Positions 1 to 13,206 are shown, counted from the first letter of the stretch. The stretch is 64,000 nucleotides of DNA from Brienomyrus brachyistius (GCF_023856365.1 NC_064552.1:3809200-3873199); one strand, 5' to 3'. Program-made: numbers and translations. Notes: generated from the sequence alone by a model not told the origin.

Positions 1-3000
1 GTCTTTAAAAGCATAACCCTTAGTTAGAATCCTTTGTTTCTTGCATCATATAGCGTACAGTAAGCCTCGTTTAAGTTTCTCATATAGTGTATGGCATTTG
101 ACATTTATGACATAAAATTGCCCAAAACTTCCAGCACTTTCTGGTTATGTGTCTGTGTTGACCTTTGTCTGTTGCTTACTGCACTGAATGTATTGTCATA
201 CACTGGCAGTGCATCTGCCCAAACACGTGTGTGTGTGTGTAAATGCAAGTAATTTATTTTGCAAAAAAACTTTCAATAAAAAATAGACTGGAAACCATTT
301 AAATTCCTACCATCCAGGCAGTGGAAGAAAAAAGCATAATCTCCCTGGCCAATAAATAAATATGCTATATTTTTACATCTTCAATGCAATACAATAAAAA
401 TTGAAGTATTCATAATTCATTTTATGATTTATTAAAGTGAGCATATTTTACGTAGGGAAAAATATATTTTTATTCTAAATATAAATCAGTGGAATTTTAT
501 AGGCCGCACAGGAGTTTAAGAAATATCTGTGATAAAAATTCAGCCGCTTTCACAGATGAGCTGGTAGAAATGGATTTGAGCGGCGGTAAAAATCTTTACA
601 GCTTACCATTGGCTTGCTTATGGGAGAAATAAATCAGCTTTTATAAAAAGAGCAAAACACATTGGGTAAATTGGCGCGTGGGGTTGCGCTACATCGCGAA
701 CCGTGAACCAGCCCGTGAACCTTGCACTTTATTCCTGTGCTGGGACCAAAACAGCGCAAAACAGCAAAGACAAATGATTCAACACAAAGCACTCAATATA
801 ATTAAACGGGCAAACTAATAACTGCTTCTAAACAGAAATGACATCGGTCAAAAGTGTTTATACATCGGTGCAAAGAGACAAAACGGGGAAGTGAATGGGA
901 CGAAGTGAGCGGCAATGAGGTTCCCAAGTAATAATGGTGCATTCTTTTCAGCTCGCATTACGGAAATAAGAGATCCACATGATTCTGCGAAAGTGAACTT
1001 ATGAAAGGGCCCCTAATTATTTATTCAATGGCGAAGAAACTGCGCGGCAGATCGTTCCTGTTACTGTGGCAACGTTCCACGAGCCAACGCGCGAGGCAGG
1101 AGCAGCCCCGGTTGGTGCACGTGGTTGCCTCACACTAGTTAGAAAAGACCTACAACGGCTCCGCGCGCAGATTCCTGCTGCTTCCACCGGCTCGCAACAA
1201 AGCGATCTTAAACGGTAAAATGTGTTGGAAACCAAATTTAGAACCAACACCATATAGTTTCACTGGAAATCAATTAAAACATCGTTAGCAGTTAACATGG
1301 CAGTAGTTGAAGACAGTTGGCATTTAAACGCTGGGGGCAAGACTGAAGATTCAAAATACTGTATATAAATTAGAAGCATTTGTAAAACAATGCCATAAGC
1401 ATACAAAAAATACAAAATAATACAGAATGTAGTCTTCAAGGAAATAACTTACACTAATGATAAACGTAGCTATGATCGTGACTACGTAATGATTATTTTT
1501 TGTTCAGGGCAAATGATGAATGGAGATGTCGAATCCGTTTAAGAGTTAAATACAACGGTCAGCATGAAGAGTCAACACATTTTTGCAGTTCAGGGATCAG
1601 TGATGACACATATAGATACCCCCTTAGGCATATCAGAGAGGCAGATGAGAGACACCCAGGAGGGATGCTGGCAATAGGCTTGAGGGGAATTATGATAACA
1701 CTGGATATCCCCCCCCCCCCCCCCATCAAATTTTATCTGGAAATGTCGGAATAGCGGTGATTTTAAAAATACCGTCAAATACCATATACCGTGGTATAAT
1801 GTCAGGATGGTATGACAGTATTAAAAGTCAGATACCACAAAGTCTAGTGCTGGCTGGGGTTGCGGAGGTAACACTTCGTTACTAATTTTATTGCTGCTGA
1901 ATAGCAGAACAACAGATTTCCGAAACACTGCGCATCACTGGCGGGTGTCAGGGAGCTGCGGTAGGTGGGATGTCTGCACATATTCACTGATAGCATAGTG
2001 AGGATGACAAGAGCGAAGCCTCTTGCTTTTTGTTACAACAGGAGCAAATTATCTAAACATATTCATGCATTATAGTAGCAGATGGGGACAACAAGTAGCA
2101 TAAGTAGATAAGTTTAGAAACCCACTATTGTACCCCTGAATGAGGTACTTAACCTGAAGGACTCCGCTAAAATTTCTTCTATGTAAATGTAATTCCTTAT
2201 CAGTGTTGACAATGGTATGTAGATGTGTATATAATGTTCACAACCTGTTTGGTCTCATCAGACACCATAGTTTACATCAAATATTCCCTTAAGGTTATAT
2301 TTACTGTATTTGACATGCTACAAAAAGAAACGCTTCATCAACATTTTGAGAGTTTTCTTTCCCTTTAAAAGTATCAGCTGTTACGAGTAATAATCCAGGA
2401 ACCTTCTATTAGCACCGTGTAAAAATGGCTCCAAGGACAAAAGAGTAATATTGCTTTGCAGTTTGTCATTAGATCTCGGAAAACACACAGAGGATTTCCT
2501 CTGTGACTTAAATGTGTTTCTGTGATACACAAAACAAAGCAGATGGTGGAGGAACAAGCTCGGGATGTTTTATAGTCAGAAATTTACTTCAGTGCAGTAA
2601 ACTAAAATCTATAAAATATGACATGCCTTCACCCTTATCACATTAACATGCAGGGTTCATGGAAAACCGGCACACCACACTACTAAGTTCATTTCTGGAT
2701 CTAAGGACCAATATTCCAGCACATGTGAAGGATGTCTCCGCGATCTGTTTTCTAATCCCGACTGAAGACCTGTTAGGCCTCTTTAAGCCTAGCCTACGAT
2801 AAACAAGACTGCTGATGCAACCATATACACTGGTGTTTCGTCGGTGCTTGTGCTTTATGTCGGTCACATATCAGCCGCTGGGTTTTTTATTTTTGGCAAA
2901 GTGCTCTGGAGTGACAGTCAACAAGTAGATGGACACGAGGTTTGAATTGTTTTCACTGTCTATGAGTGACATAAACACAAGATCTCTTCTCTAGCTTCTC

Positions 3001-6000
3001 TAGTACCTTGACCGTCATCAGCGCACTAATTCCACATCCATATCCTTAACCTCGGAACCAAAGGTCAACAGTAACACTCCAGCTGGGCCCGAGCCAGAGA
3101 TATTGCTCTCAGCAAGACATGCCAACGACTCAAGGCTATTTTGGCTATTGCAGCACAGCATTTTATAGCCAGAAGGCACCCTTATCCGTGTGAAAGCACA
3201 AATCAAAGGTTGATGAGTTCAAAAAACACAAGGATGAGTTCCAGCAGCTCAGAAACCCAGGAAACTGCCTTCAGGGAATTTGGGTGACCTTCAAGCCCAA
3301 CGCATGCTATAGCTAATGAACCACAATCATTCCAGCACACGACCAGCAACGGTGCATCAAAGCTATGTTCAAGTGAACACTGATTACATCCACTGATTAT
3401 GGCAAAATATATTGTAAAGGGTTGAAGGTACTACGAATGGTATCGTGTTTGAAGACACAGGGAATGTGCTGGGAAGTCAAGAGCACAGTGACACCTCAAA
3501 ATACACAGAACTCAATGACAAGCAGTGCACAACAGAAGGCAAACCAATGGAACAGACAGGTATAGATAGGCATGTACTTTCAAATGAGTGATGCCTCCCT
3601 TCCACAGCTGTCTTTCCAAGCAGCCTGACACTGCTTGGCGTATCACTAGACTCAGACATAAATCTGTCCATGTTACACCAGTGCTGTTATTGCGGAGGGA
3701 GTCAAACCCACCCTTAGCCCATGTCACTCAGTTACTACTCTGGAAATCTTCAGAGGTTTGAGCAAGTCTAGTTCCTTAAACTGGAGAAGTGTTTCTCCAA
3801 AAGTGTGTATATGAAAACTCACACCCAGACCCCAGCGTAAAAACGACAGGCTTGCATTTTTTACCCGGTGCTGTCAAAGATATTTACCTTCTGCTGCTCT
3901 GGAGGACTGAGGCGACAGGTATACCCGACTTGTGGGTATTTTGCCGACATCTGAACCTACATTATCGGCAGGGATTAGATATACTGTCTGACATATAGCG
4001 GAAGTGAAGATCCAATTAGCAAATTGACCCCACTGCCCAAAGGCAAGATTACAAGGCTGATGTTCTGCTACAAAATCTCGGGTAGATTAAAAAACGACGG
4101 GTGAAGTAATCTAAGAAATCATTCATCTGAAGGAGGGACAGAAAATGTATATAATCAAAATAACTTAAATGGACCCCCCCCCCCTTTCAGAAGTCTACAG
4201 CAGGTTCTCTCAGTGAACCTTACTGGGGTCTATGACTGTTTTGCACAAGAATTTAACACTTTTCTCTAAAGTACAACAGTAACTTCCCTGTAGGAATCTG
4301 AATCTACCACCTTTCACACACCCATTTCCTTAACCGCTAGGACATCCCATCATCCAGCGCTCTCTCTCTCTCTCTCTTTACTAATCTGTGACACGATATG
4401 CTTGGCTTGAAAGCACACGCATGGGTCCTCGTCCAGCCCAGCTGGACAATCATAACCACAAGTGCACCTTACCGGAGAGGTGAAAACCCAGACTTGAGTC
4501 AGCGCCCTGAGCTCGTCGCTGAAACAGCGGGTGGCACCGCAGCCGAGGAGCTGTGAACAAAGTTGAGTCGGCTCAAGTCCCAGGAGAAGCCGAGTGATTA
4601 TACACCCTGACTGGGAGATTATACTCACTAAACTGCTTCCAAAAAATATCTATGGATGAAGTGTGAAAAAATGCGAAGCCAAAAGGGACGGTTCCATATA
4701 CCGCTGGCTTCCTGTGCTGGAGTGATGTTCGGCGCCTCTGGGCAGCGGAGGCACTTCCTGGGAGGCTCCTGACCTCTGACCTCTGCCGAGCCTGCAGCCT
4801 GGCACCACAGGGAGCCCGAGCGAGCCTTTTCGCTGCGCGACTGCAAGTCTGGCCCAGCTTACCCAATTCACTCTGACACCGCAGAAAACTCCAGAGACCA
4901 AGCCATTTAACGCAGGACAAGAGGGTCTCGGCACCGACTCTGCAGAGACCCTGCCCCATGTGACACGTGTTATTTAAGCCACAAAAACACATCTGATGTA
5001 GCATTCATCTAAAAGGTTGTCCTGGCTGTGCCCCGCTTTGCAGTGCTTGGTGATTTACATACAAGATTTTTGCATGAAGTCAAAAAGGCACATTCTCTAC
5101 CTCATGGCCCATTTGGTTTGGCAGAGATTCTAGTCATCGTGCCCTTTGAACTCATAAGGGAGCAAGCCTGACTCCTTCCCATGCACAACACCACAGGCAA
5201 GACGCCACCCTGAGGTGAACAGCGGCATTGTGGTCTGGTCGCACCACAACACAAAAACATAATGGTCACCGTACAACGACTAATTTGCTCAAGACGTTAC
5301 CTTCTCAATGGCAAGCTTGCATAACGTAGGGCTGCAAGACTCAGCCCTGATACGCGTTCTGGCTTCTGACCCCTTTATTAATCTCTAGCAGGTCACGGAC
5401 GGTTATTAATTAGCTGTCGGGGTCCACCGTGGCCAGGGGATTAACCGCAAAAACCAAGGGGAGCTCGCGGTAAAGGAAGGCGGCACATGGACGGCTAAAC
5501 CAGCCTCGGTCACAGTATATGTTCTATCTTTATTTATAGAAGCACCTCAGAATCCAACTGGAGCTCGTGGTGCATGCATGGGGGGAGGTGTGTGAATTTA
5601 CATCAGAACTCAGAGAAACAAGCCCTTTCCGAAGGTCACTATTACACATTCTGCAGGGACTGTTGTTTTTTTGTCACGACACACAAATTCACACGTTTCC
5701 TACAAAGAATGCCCTCCCCGGGCAACTACTCTTTGGGTACATTTCATTTTATTTCTTCAAAAAAAAAAAAATGAAATCTTATATGAAATGGGGAAAAAAA
5801 AACTGCAGTTCTTTGAATTTTGTTAAATATTTATTAGAGCAGAGGTGGCGCGGTGGAGCAATCAGGAGCGCCAAGTCGATGGTCAGCGGCGGTTACCGGC
5901 ATGCAGGGGCTGAGGAGAGGGACCGCGGTGCCTCGCATCTCACAGAGCGCCGGGCGAGCAAGCCGCCGTCCCCGGCAACGCCACGCCCAGAAGGAGACAT

Positions 6001-7384
6001 ATTCTGGACTATGGTCTTGTTTTGTCAGCCTGGGAGCATTTGGTGGAACTCACTGACAGCCCCATCCCCCTTCTACCCGTCACAAAAATAGCTTTAAGGT
6101 GTGTTAAGGCTGGACTTTAACCTGTTTTTTTTTTTAATACGGTGTTGCCATGGTGACCATTTGGAGTTCCCTTAATTTGTATCCTCTCAGTCCCAAGTGC
6201 AGCAAGTTGCTTGTTGCCTAATCACAGGGTGGTTGCCATGGCAAAATATTAAAATATTCCCCGCCACTCATTCAGAAGTGTCAGTAACAACATGTCCCTT
6301 TTGTTCCTCCGCGGAACGCGCTCAAGGTTCCGCAGGTCTCCGTAAGGGCGCCGTTGTTCCTCTTTGCACGTCTTTTATCTTATCGGGTAAGCGAGCTCGG
6401 CTTCCCAAAAGCTCCGACAAACCCGCGTACGGGAGGGGAAGAAAAGGAAAGGAAAAAAGGTAGGATACATGCAGTGATCGCTACACTACTATACTTTCAG
6501 AGGCGCGTACTTAACCTTGCAGTCACTGCCACTGACAAAAGCTCAGAGAGTCAACGAGAGAATGACGGCGATGGCCGGCAGCAACGGCGAAAAGGGAGAA
6601 AACAACTTCAAAGCACTATTTCCAGTTTTTCGGTTCAAGTTCTTTCAAACCTACAGTGCATTTTCAAAAGCCGATTAGAGCACAGTGAGGGTTTATGTCA
6701 ATAAAATTAATTCAGATTTCTGACGCGCTTCATAGTCAGCTGAATTTGAGGCGTTGGCATTTTACGGTCCCGCTTTTAAATGCCCCCGCCTTATGAAAAT
6801 ATGCTATACGTACTATAAAATAAGCAAGAAAATTACAAAGGACTGCGGAAGCGTGGACAGCGTCTCTGGAGAGCGAGAGGAAAGCTGGGAGTTTTAGCCA
6901 AGAGGACGGCTTTGGCAGGGAGCTCAGCCCGCGACCCGACAACACGCCGGCGTTTGCACCGGCGCTGGTGAGGGAGCAGGGCTGTGGTGATGGGGAGTCA
7001 CTCAGGAGTCAGGTCACATACATACACACGCATGCACACGCACACACGGTCACGCATCATTTCTTCCACAGGGCATTAGTGGGGGAGGGGTGATTTGTTT
7101 TTTGGTGGGGGGAGCTTAATTAAGGACGGGAAAAAAAATAATAAAAAAAATCACAAAAATGACGTAAATATTGGAGGATGTAGCCGGCAAGCCACAGCAC
7201 CAGGGGGGTCAGTGAGCGTGTGGCGTACCACGTCGTCTCTCTGTTCACCAGGGGACAGGCCGGGCAGGTCTGCAGAGGGACTGCCTATATGCCGTTCACA
7301 AACCCCCCAGCCTCCCCCACCCCCACCCTGCAGGCCTCTCCCCAACGCCAAACGCCCAAAGTCACATGGTCAGGTTTTAAATCT
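1..7384. other. Gene-free left flank, downstream of hoga1
   Basis: No exon or RNA gene is recognisable here. The first 660 bases are AT-rich with several AATAAA strings (for example near 274), which could be the 3' end of a gene lying to the left, but nothing else supports that. Visible items are a 16-base C run (1709-1724), a stretch of TACCATATACCGTGGTAT-type self-complementary sequence near 1770-1845 that looks like a decayed DNA-transposon end, a SINE-core remnant (2126-2190), a short CT repeat near 4360-4378, and an A-rich run at 5760-5771. Open frames of 60-174 codons occur but none resembles a protein family I know. Confidence 0.6.
2126..2190 (+). repeat. Fragment of a tRNA-derived SINE core
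   Basis: The segment reads like the conserved middle of fish V-type SINEs: a 'gtacccctgaatgaggtacttaacctg' type stretch, followed by a match to the 'cagtaaaattacccagctgtataaatg' core with several changes. No tRNA-like head and no target-site duplication are visible, so it is an old truncated copy. Confidence 0.5.
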
Positions 7385-7386
7385 CC

Positions 7387-7392
7387 TTTATT
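7387..7392 (-). terminator. hoga1: Candidate hoga1 polyadenylation signal
   Basis: A perfect AATAAA on the minus strand lies about 490 bases past the hoga1 stop codon, giving a 3' UTR of ordinary length. It is the first good signal I noticed before the TA microsatellite at 7531-7550 is excluded; that repeat also contains a TTTATT match on its edge. The assignment is positional only. Confidence 0.4.
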
Positions 7393-7518
7393 GAGGTCTC
7401 CGGGGACGTCCCTGATGTTAACTGATTACCCCACTGTTCTGGTGAGTCACAGTGCCCTCCAGTGGTGGAGGAGCGGCCTTACCAAGTATCTTTGCCACAA
7501 TAGACAGTCAATTAAAAG

Positions 7519-7550
7519 AAAAAAAAAAAATATATATATATATATATATA
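7519..7550. repeat. A-run plus (TA)n microsatellite
   Basis: Twelve A residues are followed by ten TA units. The repeat lies in the probable hoga1 3' UTR, between the stop codon and the candidate poly(A) signal. Confidence 0.9.
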
Positions 7551-7884
7551 TTTATTTTGCTACATTAACAGTTTATGACGACCTTAATCCACAACTATAA
7601 TGAAAAAACTTCCCATATCAATAAAACGTTTAACATTTCTATTCTTGTATTCTTAGTCAAGCAGCTAATTTAAAAGATTAATTTTTTAACATTTTTGGAA
7701 GTAATTTCGACGCTTGGGGCCTGTTACATACGAGGCTTTGAATTATGAAAACACTAATTATAAAGGAGATAAATGCATGGTAATTAACAAAAAGTCCGGA
7801 GGAAGCAGGAGACTACCCCCGCGGCCCCCCTGCTAAGAAACAAACCTCAGCTGCCTCCAGCTGTTTAAATGCCAACCCCTCTGC

Positions 7885-9130
7885 TCACAGCCACCCGTTG
7901 GAGGAGAAACCCTCCCTCAGCTGTTCGGCCTCGGCCTCCGACAGCGGCCGCAGTGGGGAGCGGCACTCGCCGCCGTGGTAACCGAACCAGCCCATCGCCC
8001 GCTTCAGGGCTGCCACCCCGAACTTCCTCGTCACCTAGGGAACGGAAGATGCCTCGCTGGTCACACGCTGCTGCTGCTGTTGTCATCGGTTAAAATAGAA
8101 AAGCTTTAATTACCTAAGCACATATCCTGAGGTGTTAATAAACTGTCTTATTAACAGCCAAGGGATTCATATAGTTATGAACACAAATTATCATATCAGG
8201 CCGCTAGTGCTGTTAGGGGAGAGCGCTGAGGAAAACCTGCTAAACTCTGGATGTGTGGGTGCCGCGCTTTGGGCTCCGCCTCTCAGCTGCTTTCTGGCAC
8301 GAGTGCAATTATACATGCGCCCAAATATGCGCATTTCCAGGTGCTTTATCAACACAGCCCCAGCACCGCTGGGAAGGTAACGTACTTCAGCGTATCCTCA
8401 TCTCGATCGATCTCAGCACTCGGGACTGACAAGGTATGAGAAGGTAACGGTTTGGTGGGACAGTGTGGGCAGCGTGCTGGGCGGGTGGGGGGACGCTTAC
8501 CGCCGCGTTGGGCTCGATTAGCCGACCCTGCAGCTCTCTGGCTGCCTCCCAGCTGCCGGACAGGCAGAGCCGCTCCAGCTGGCACAGCTGCGGGCCCAGG
8601 ACGTTGGCGAGGGCACACACTCCGCCCACCGCTCCTGCACCGCCAAGGAGAAGGCGGTTAGTGAGCCGGGGAAGTACCGGCAAGAAGCCGAACGGTGGGC
8701 TGGGGGGAGATAGAGAGGAAATGGGGGGGGGGGGGGGCAGGGGGAGTGAAAGAGAGAGGGAAGGAGAGAAAGGGGGACACAGGAAGGGAGAGAGAGAGAG
8801 AGAGAGAGGGCAGAGCAAGAAAGAGAGGGGGAGTAGGAGGGGAGGGAGGGAGAGAGGGGGAAAGGGGGACAGAGCGAGAAAGAGAGAGGGAATGAGAGAA
8901 AGACTGAGCGAGACTGAAGCAGAAAGAAAGGGAGAGAAGGAGGCAGAAGGAGAAAAGTTGCTACGATTTGGACAGTAATTATTTCAGTAGGTTGCTGTGG
9001 TCCCACTGCGGACTAAAACCAGGATCAGGCCGGGGAGGTACTGCTGACGCTACAGGAGCAGGTTACTGGCTGCCCCCCCCCCCCCCCAACTGCTGGTCTA
9101 CATCCCTCCGTCCACCCCCCGCAGTGTAGC

Positions 9131-9167
<37 letters not shown>

Positions 9168-12100
9168 CCCCGCTCACACAGGTATCCTTGGGTTTATGCC
9201 AAGCATCCCCTCCCCCACAATATGTCAGGTGTTCCCCTCCCCCAGGTAAGAATATTATTCTACTGCCCCCCCCCACAGCCGAAAGCCTGCCAAGATGCAG
9301 ATTCCAGGGCATCGCTAAGTGGTCCATCATCACCTACAGGTGGCACCTGCAATGCATCATGGGTCGCTCTGGACAAGAACAGTACCAGCAATCGAGCGGA
9401 GGAAAGGTCTGCTGCACCGCAGTGACTTCTGCGCAATAAAAATAGCAGAATAAAAGCTTGACTAAAATACTTGCAATTTTACATCTGCGAGTAAATGCCA
9501 ATCAAAAAGGTCAATTTCTTATATAACCATGTCCAAAAAGGCAGAGAAGTGCCTCTCCTCCGCAGCCTGCAATGAGGAGCATGAGCCGGCGGCTTTCATT
9601 AGAGCAGACGGGGGTGAGTAAGCGGTGAGTCAGGCCTCACCCACAGCATAGGCAGCCAGCAGGAAGCCCGCCGAGCCAGCGAGGAGCTGGAAACCACTGC
9701 CTCTCGTCTTATGGGTGATCAGGGCCATTCTGGTGATCTGGGAGACCGGCACCGTCACAGCGTGACATGAAACGACACGAGGACGCAAAAGCACAACCAC
9801 ACAAACGCCAAAACCCTTAATACTTTCTATTACTAATCCAATAAGAGTAAAGATCACGGGACTGATAGGAAACACGACGTACATCTCCACCGCTGTCCTT
9901 GAGTCCGACGATGTTGGGATGCTGGGACAACGTGACGACGGCCTCCACTGGAAGTTCCAGACCCGTGTTGGCTGGTACGCTGTACAGAACCACGGGAACT
10001 GGACTGGAGTCAGCCACCTGCAGCAGGCAGACGGGACACGGACTGGTCAGCAGCCGCTGGAGCTCGGTCCATCCAGTCACGCGCTCCAGGCCTATAGGCA
10101 AGCTGCTACTGAGAAGGGGAATCGTCACTTCAGATAAAAAGCCAGTGGGGGGCGTAGTGGTTAAAACACAAGACTATATGGCTGCTACTGCAGGGAAGCA
10201 CCTTGAGTATCATCACATAAAGAAATCTGTTTGCATTTTTTTCAGTGACTTACAGTCACACTTAACATGTATCCCTATGATTTCTCTAAAAAAAGGGTGA
10301 ATTTCTATCATTGTCATCATTATCCTGACTGGACAAACGCAGCAGAAATATTCACAGTTACAGACATGGGTAGACGAAATTTTAAAACTGACTTGCACAA
10401 TCGTGTCCTAACACAGTCACCTGTGTGTAATGGTGAATCAGTGCGCGGGTGTCCATCCTGCCGCGGTAGAAGCACGGTGTGACCACGAGCACAGCATCAG
10501 CCCCGGCCTGGACCATGCGCTCAGTCATGCGGACGGTGGCCTGGGTGGCTGCAGAGAGGGACGTGTGTCGTGAAAACCAGCCGCTTGACTACTGCTTTAA
10601 ACCCACCTTGCTGGTCCTATAAACCCACGACATTCCGGCTGCCAGGCCTCCAGAGCTCGAAGGACATTCATTTCCCCTTATCTCACCTCATAATAGTTTT
10701 ATTGTAGTAATTAATGTCACCTTGGCCCCTGAAGTACTAATTAAAATATATTAATTAATACGTACAGGATCATTATTCATTAGGGTAAGATGACCCTGTG
10801 GTAACGCAAGTAGTTTCGATTTAAAACAAAAATGTAAACAAGCGCTAAGCAGACATGTCAGGTAGTCAGACAGACTGGTATCACTGAGCAAGGTGTTCGT
10901 TCAAACCTGGCGGGAAACATCTATTAAATCGGTGAAAAAGGCTCAAATTCAGCTTAAATTCAGAAACATTATGTCTATTATGTGAGCCTTAACTGGGCAA
11001 ATTAACAACAGTAAACTGAAGAAAAGCGTAATCATCGAGACGAAGCGGCAAGGCACAGGATGGTAACTTTCTTATTCCCAATCCATTCAGGAAAGGTTAA
11101 ATTCACCGGACCGTCCCAAAGGCAGCTGCAGTGGGCGAATTAACCCACTGACAGATCGGAAACCCGCAGAGGAAGGAATCACAGGCCCGCAGAGGAAGGA
11201 ATCACAGGCCCGCAGAGGAAGGAATCACAGGCCCGCAGAGGAAGGAATCACAGGCCCGCAGAGGAAGGAATCAGAGGCGCCGCCAACCCCAGCGGAGGGA
11301 TCACGGCACAGACATTAGCATGCGCTAATGGGAGCAGCCTAATTAGTGGCAAACGAAATACATTTGCTGACAGAAAGACGGACAAGACGGGGAGCTTTCC
11401 TGCTGGGCTCTGCGGCCACAGGGGCGAATCCGCAGCAGAGCGGACCCCGAAAGGGCGATAAGGCTTACATTCGCACCCGGAGCCGGCCATCACCAGCTTG
11501 TCCCTGGGCAGGGCACGCCTCACATGCTGCACTACCTCCACCCTCTCCTCCACCGACAGGAACGGGAATTCGCCATTGGAGCCCTGCACCACCAGGCCTG
11601 GGGGAGAAGAGATGCAATCAGTCACGGGAAGGAAGAGTGGGCAGTATGAGTATACACAATAAGGTGTTGGACAGAAATGCTGCATTTCACTATACCATCC
11701 ATCTATTTATGTTCCAAACATTTATCCAGTTCAAGGTCAAGGTGAGCCTGGAGCCTATCCCAGAATGCACAGTGCATAAGACAGGGGGCACCCTAGATTG
11801 GATGCCAGTCCATCACAGGGCACGAGGCAGGGGGCACCCTGCATGGGACGCCAGTCCATAACAGGGCACGGGGCAGGGGACACCCTGCATGGGATGCCAG
11901 TCCATCAACGGGCAGGAGGCAGGGGGCACCCTGGACGGGATGCCAGTCCACCACAGGGCACCCTGGACGGGATGCCAGTCCATCAATGGGCACGAGGCAG
12001 ACACCCTGGACACGATGCCAGTTATAATACAGCAGCAAGATCACAGAAGCAGATGACAGCATAATGCATGCTGATACGACTAATTACATTAAAGGGAGAA

Positions 12101-12811
12101 TGCAGCGGGGTGGGGCCTTAGGCTTCAGATTAATCGTCCTGCACTTAACCCCGCCGCCCGTCCGCATCCCCTGCTGACTTAGCAGAACGATTCCTGTCTG
12201 AAACCGCAACGCAGCCTTCAGGAAAACCAGGCGGACAAAGACACCTGACGCGTCTTATTAAATAAGCAAAAAGGAAAGCGCACCACGCCTCCATCCCGAG
12301 TCTCCACTTCGGAGCTGCCGCGAGCCTGGGTCGTTACCCCTCCCACGCATGCGCACAGGCCGCCTACGTACCTGTACGCTACCAAACATGTGGCTTATTA
12401 TTTTCCATGGATTCTGTTCATGATCCGACGGTCCAGCTACTGACCTCCATGAGCAGATAATTTAGCCACTTACAACTTGTAGTTACCAAAATGACTTACA
12501 AGTTCCTATAATCAGGTATTTTATAAAACAGATTCCTTTATATTGTCAACATGTGACTAAAACATACTTTAAACCTGATATGATAAAGAAAATAATTGTT
12601 TGGATTTACCTCTGAAAGGTATTTTTGCGTATTTCTGCACATTTTCTTCCAGTTTTTCATAGTCCACCTCCTCCTTGGGGGTGAACGGTGTGGCAATGGG
12701 GGGGTAGATCCCTCCAACGCCGCGTTTCTGTGCGGAGCTGCACGCCATGGTTCGCTTCCATAACGTGAAAATATTTCTGCTCCTAGGACCGAAAGAACTA
12801 ATGGCTAGCAT
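7885..12811 (-). CDS. hoga1: 4-hydroxy-2-oxoglutarate aldolase, mitochondrial (7 exons)
   Basis: HOGA1 cleaves 4-hydroxy-2-oxoglutarate to pyruvate and glyoxylate in mitochondrial hydroxyproline breakdown; loss in humans causes primary hyperoxaluria type 3. Exons in transcript order: 12811..12610, 11597..11469, 10548..10421, 10017..9883, 9737..9641, 8634..8501, 8034..7885. They sum to 975 bases, i.e. 324 aa plus TGA (human about 327 aa), with every GT/AG junction and phase closing. Family landmarks are [10 protein letters not shown] (residues 35-44), the substrate-binding GSNGEF (73-78), catalytic Tyr165 in [11 protein letters not shown], and Schiff-base Lys193 in GLKDSGGD. The last residues SSNGWL match the family's conserved end. 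The start is the Met of MLAISSF, giving an Arg/Lys-rich, acid-poor leader suited to mitochondrial import; an in-frame upstream Met at 12889 would add 26 residues. It is divergent from cnnm1 across a 5.1 kb spacer. Confidence 0.97.
8697..8960. repeat. Long G/A-rich (polypurine) low-complexity tract
   Basis: About 260 bases that are almost entirely G and A on the plus strand, including a 16-base G run near 8726-8741 and GAGA/GGGA arrays, with only scattered pyrimidines. In the hoga1 transcript, read from the minus strand, it is a C/U-rich tract in intron 5 that starts some 60 bases upstream of exon 6. Confidence 0.9.
9073..9166. repeat. C15 run and (GT)n microsatellite in hoga1 intron 5
   Basis: A run of 15 C (9073-9087) is followed after 46 bases by a 33-base GT repeat (9134-9166). 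Read in the hoga1 transcript these are a G run and a CA repeat. Confidence 0.9.
11160..11274. repeat. 23-bp minisatellite, five units, hoga1 intron 2
   Basis: The unit 'aggcccgcagaggaag' plus seven more bases repeats five times with almost no divergence. Differences are confined to the first bases of the first copy (aaacccgc) and the last bases of the final copy (tcagag for tcacag). The near-identity suggests recent expansion. There are no spacers between units. Confidence 0.9.
11683..12036 (-). repeat. Minus-strand SINE whose internal segment has expanded into a 46-bp minisatellite
   Basis: From 11690 the plus strand reads as the reverse of the fish SINE tail: a CCATCCATCTATT string, then 'ggagcctatccca'. 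It then enters about six copies of a unit 46 bases long (11773-12020) ending in 'ggatgccagtccatcacagg', one copy shortened to 32 bases. The same sequence occurs once in the SINE copies at 13390 and 61099, so the repeat unit is an internal SINE segment. It lies in hoga1 intron 1. Open frames across it on both strands are artefacts of the repeat. Confidence 0.8.
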
Positions 12812-13206
12812 TTTCTCCAGCGACTTGTCTTTCGTTTTAAAGACGGACCCACAAATGGACCGTGCAATCTGTAGCTCAGGCTGTAACACTCACAAAGGAA
12901 AAACTTCTCTCTGTTAATGTGCAACAGCCCTATCTAAATATTGCCAAGGCCTCGGCGATGTTCACGCACAACTTTGTCGTGAGTGCCAAATACGCTTTAA
13001 ATAAATAATTTAAAAAATGTTTGTATACAAATCAGTAGTACACCAATTAACCTCATATATCTTGTAGCCGGGTAACACATAAAGCACATGGCATTTGGTG
13101 CTTAACGCAGAATCACCCGGACTAAGAATTAAACGCTAACTACAGCTGATCAGCACTAACTGTCTCACCGTATTACAAGCGCAAACCTTAAGTTACTGTC
13201 TGATCG

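Noticed and set aside
5567..6091. 174-codon frame left of hoga1
   Set aside because: It runs through poly-A sequence giving a Lys run, has no recognisable domain and no splice-site context.
8463..8978. 171-codon frame rich in Arg, Glu and Gly
   Set aside because: It is the translation of the polypurine tract in hoga1 intron 5, partly antisense to hoga1 exon 6.
11160..11274. Possible CRISPR array (also considered at 29033 and 50237)
   Set aside because: Units are contiguous with no spacers, and the DNA is vertebrate nuclear; these are minisatellites.
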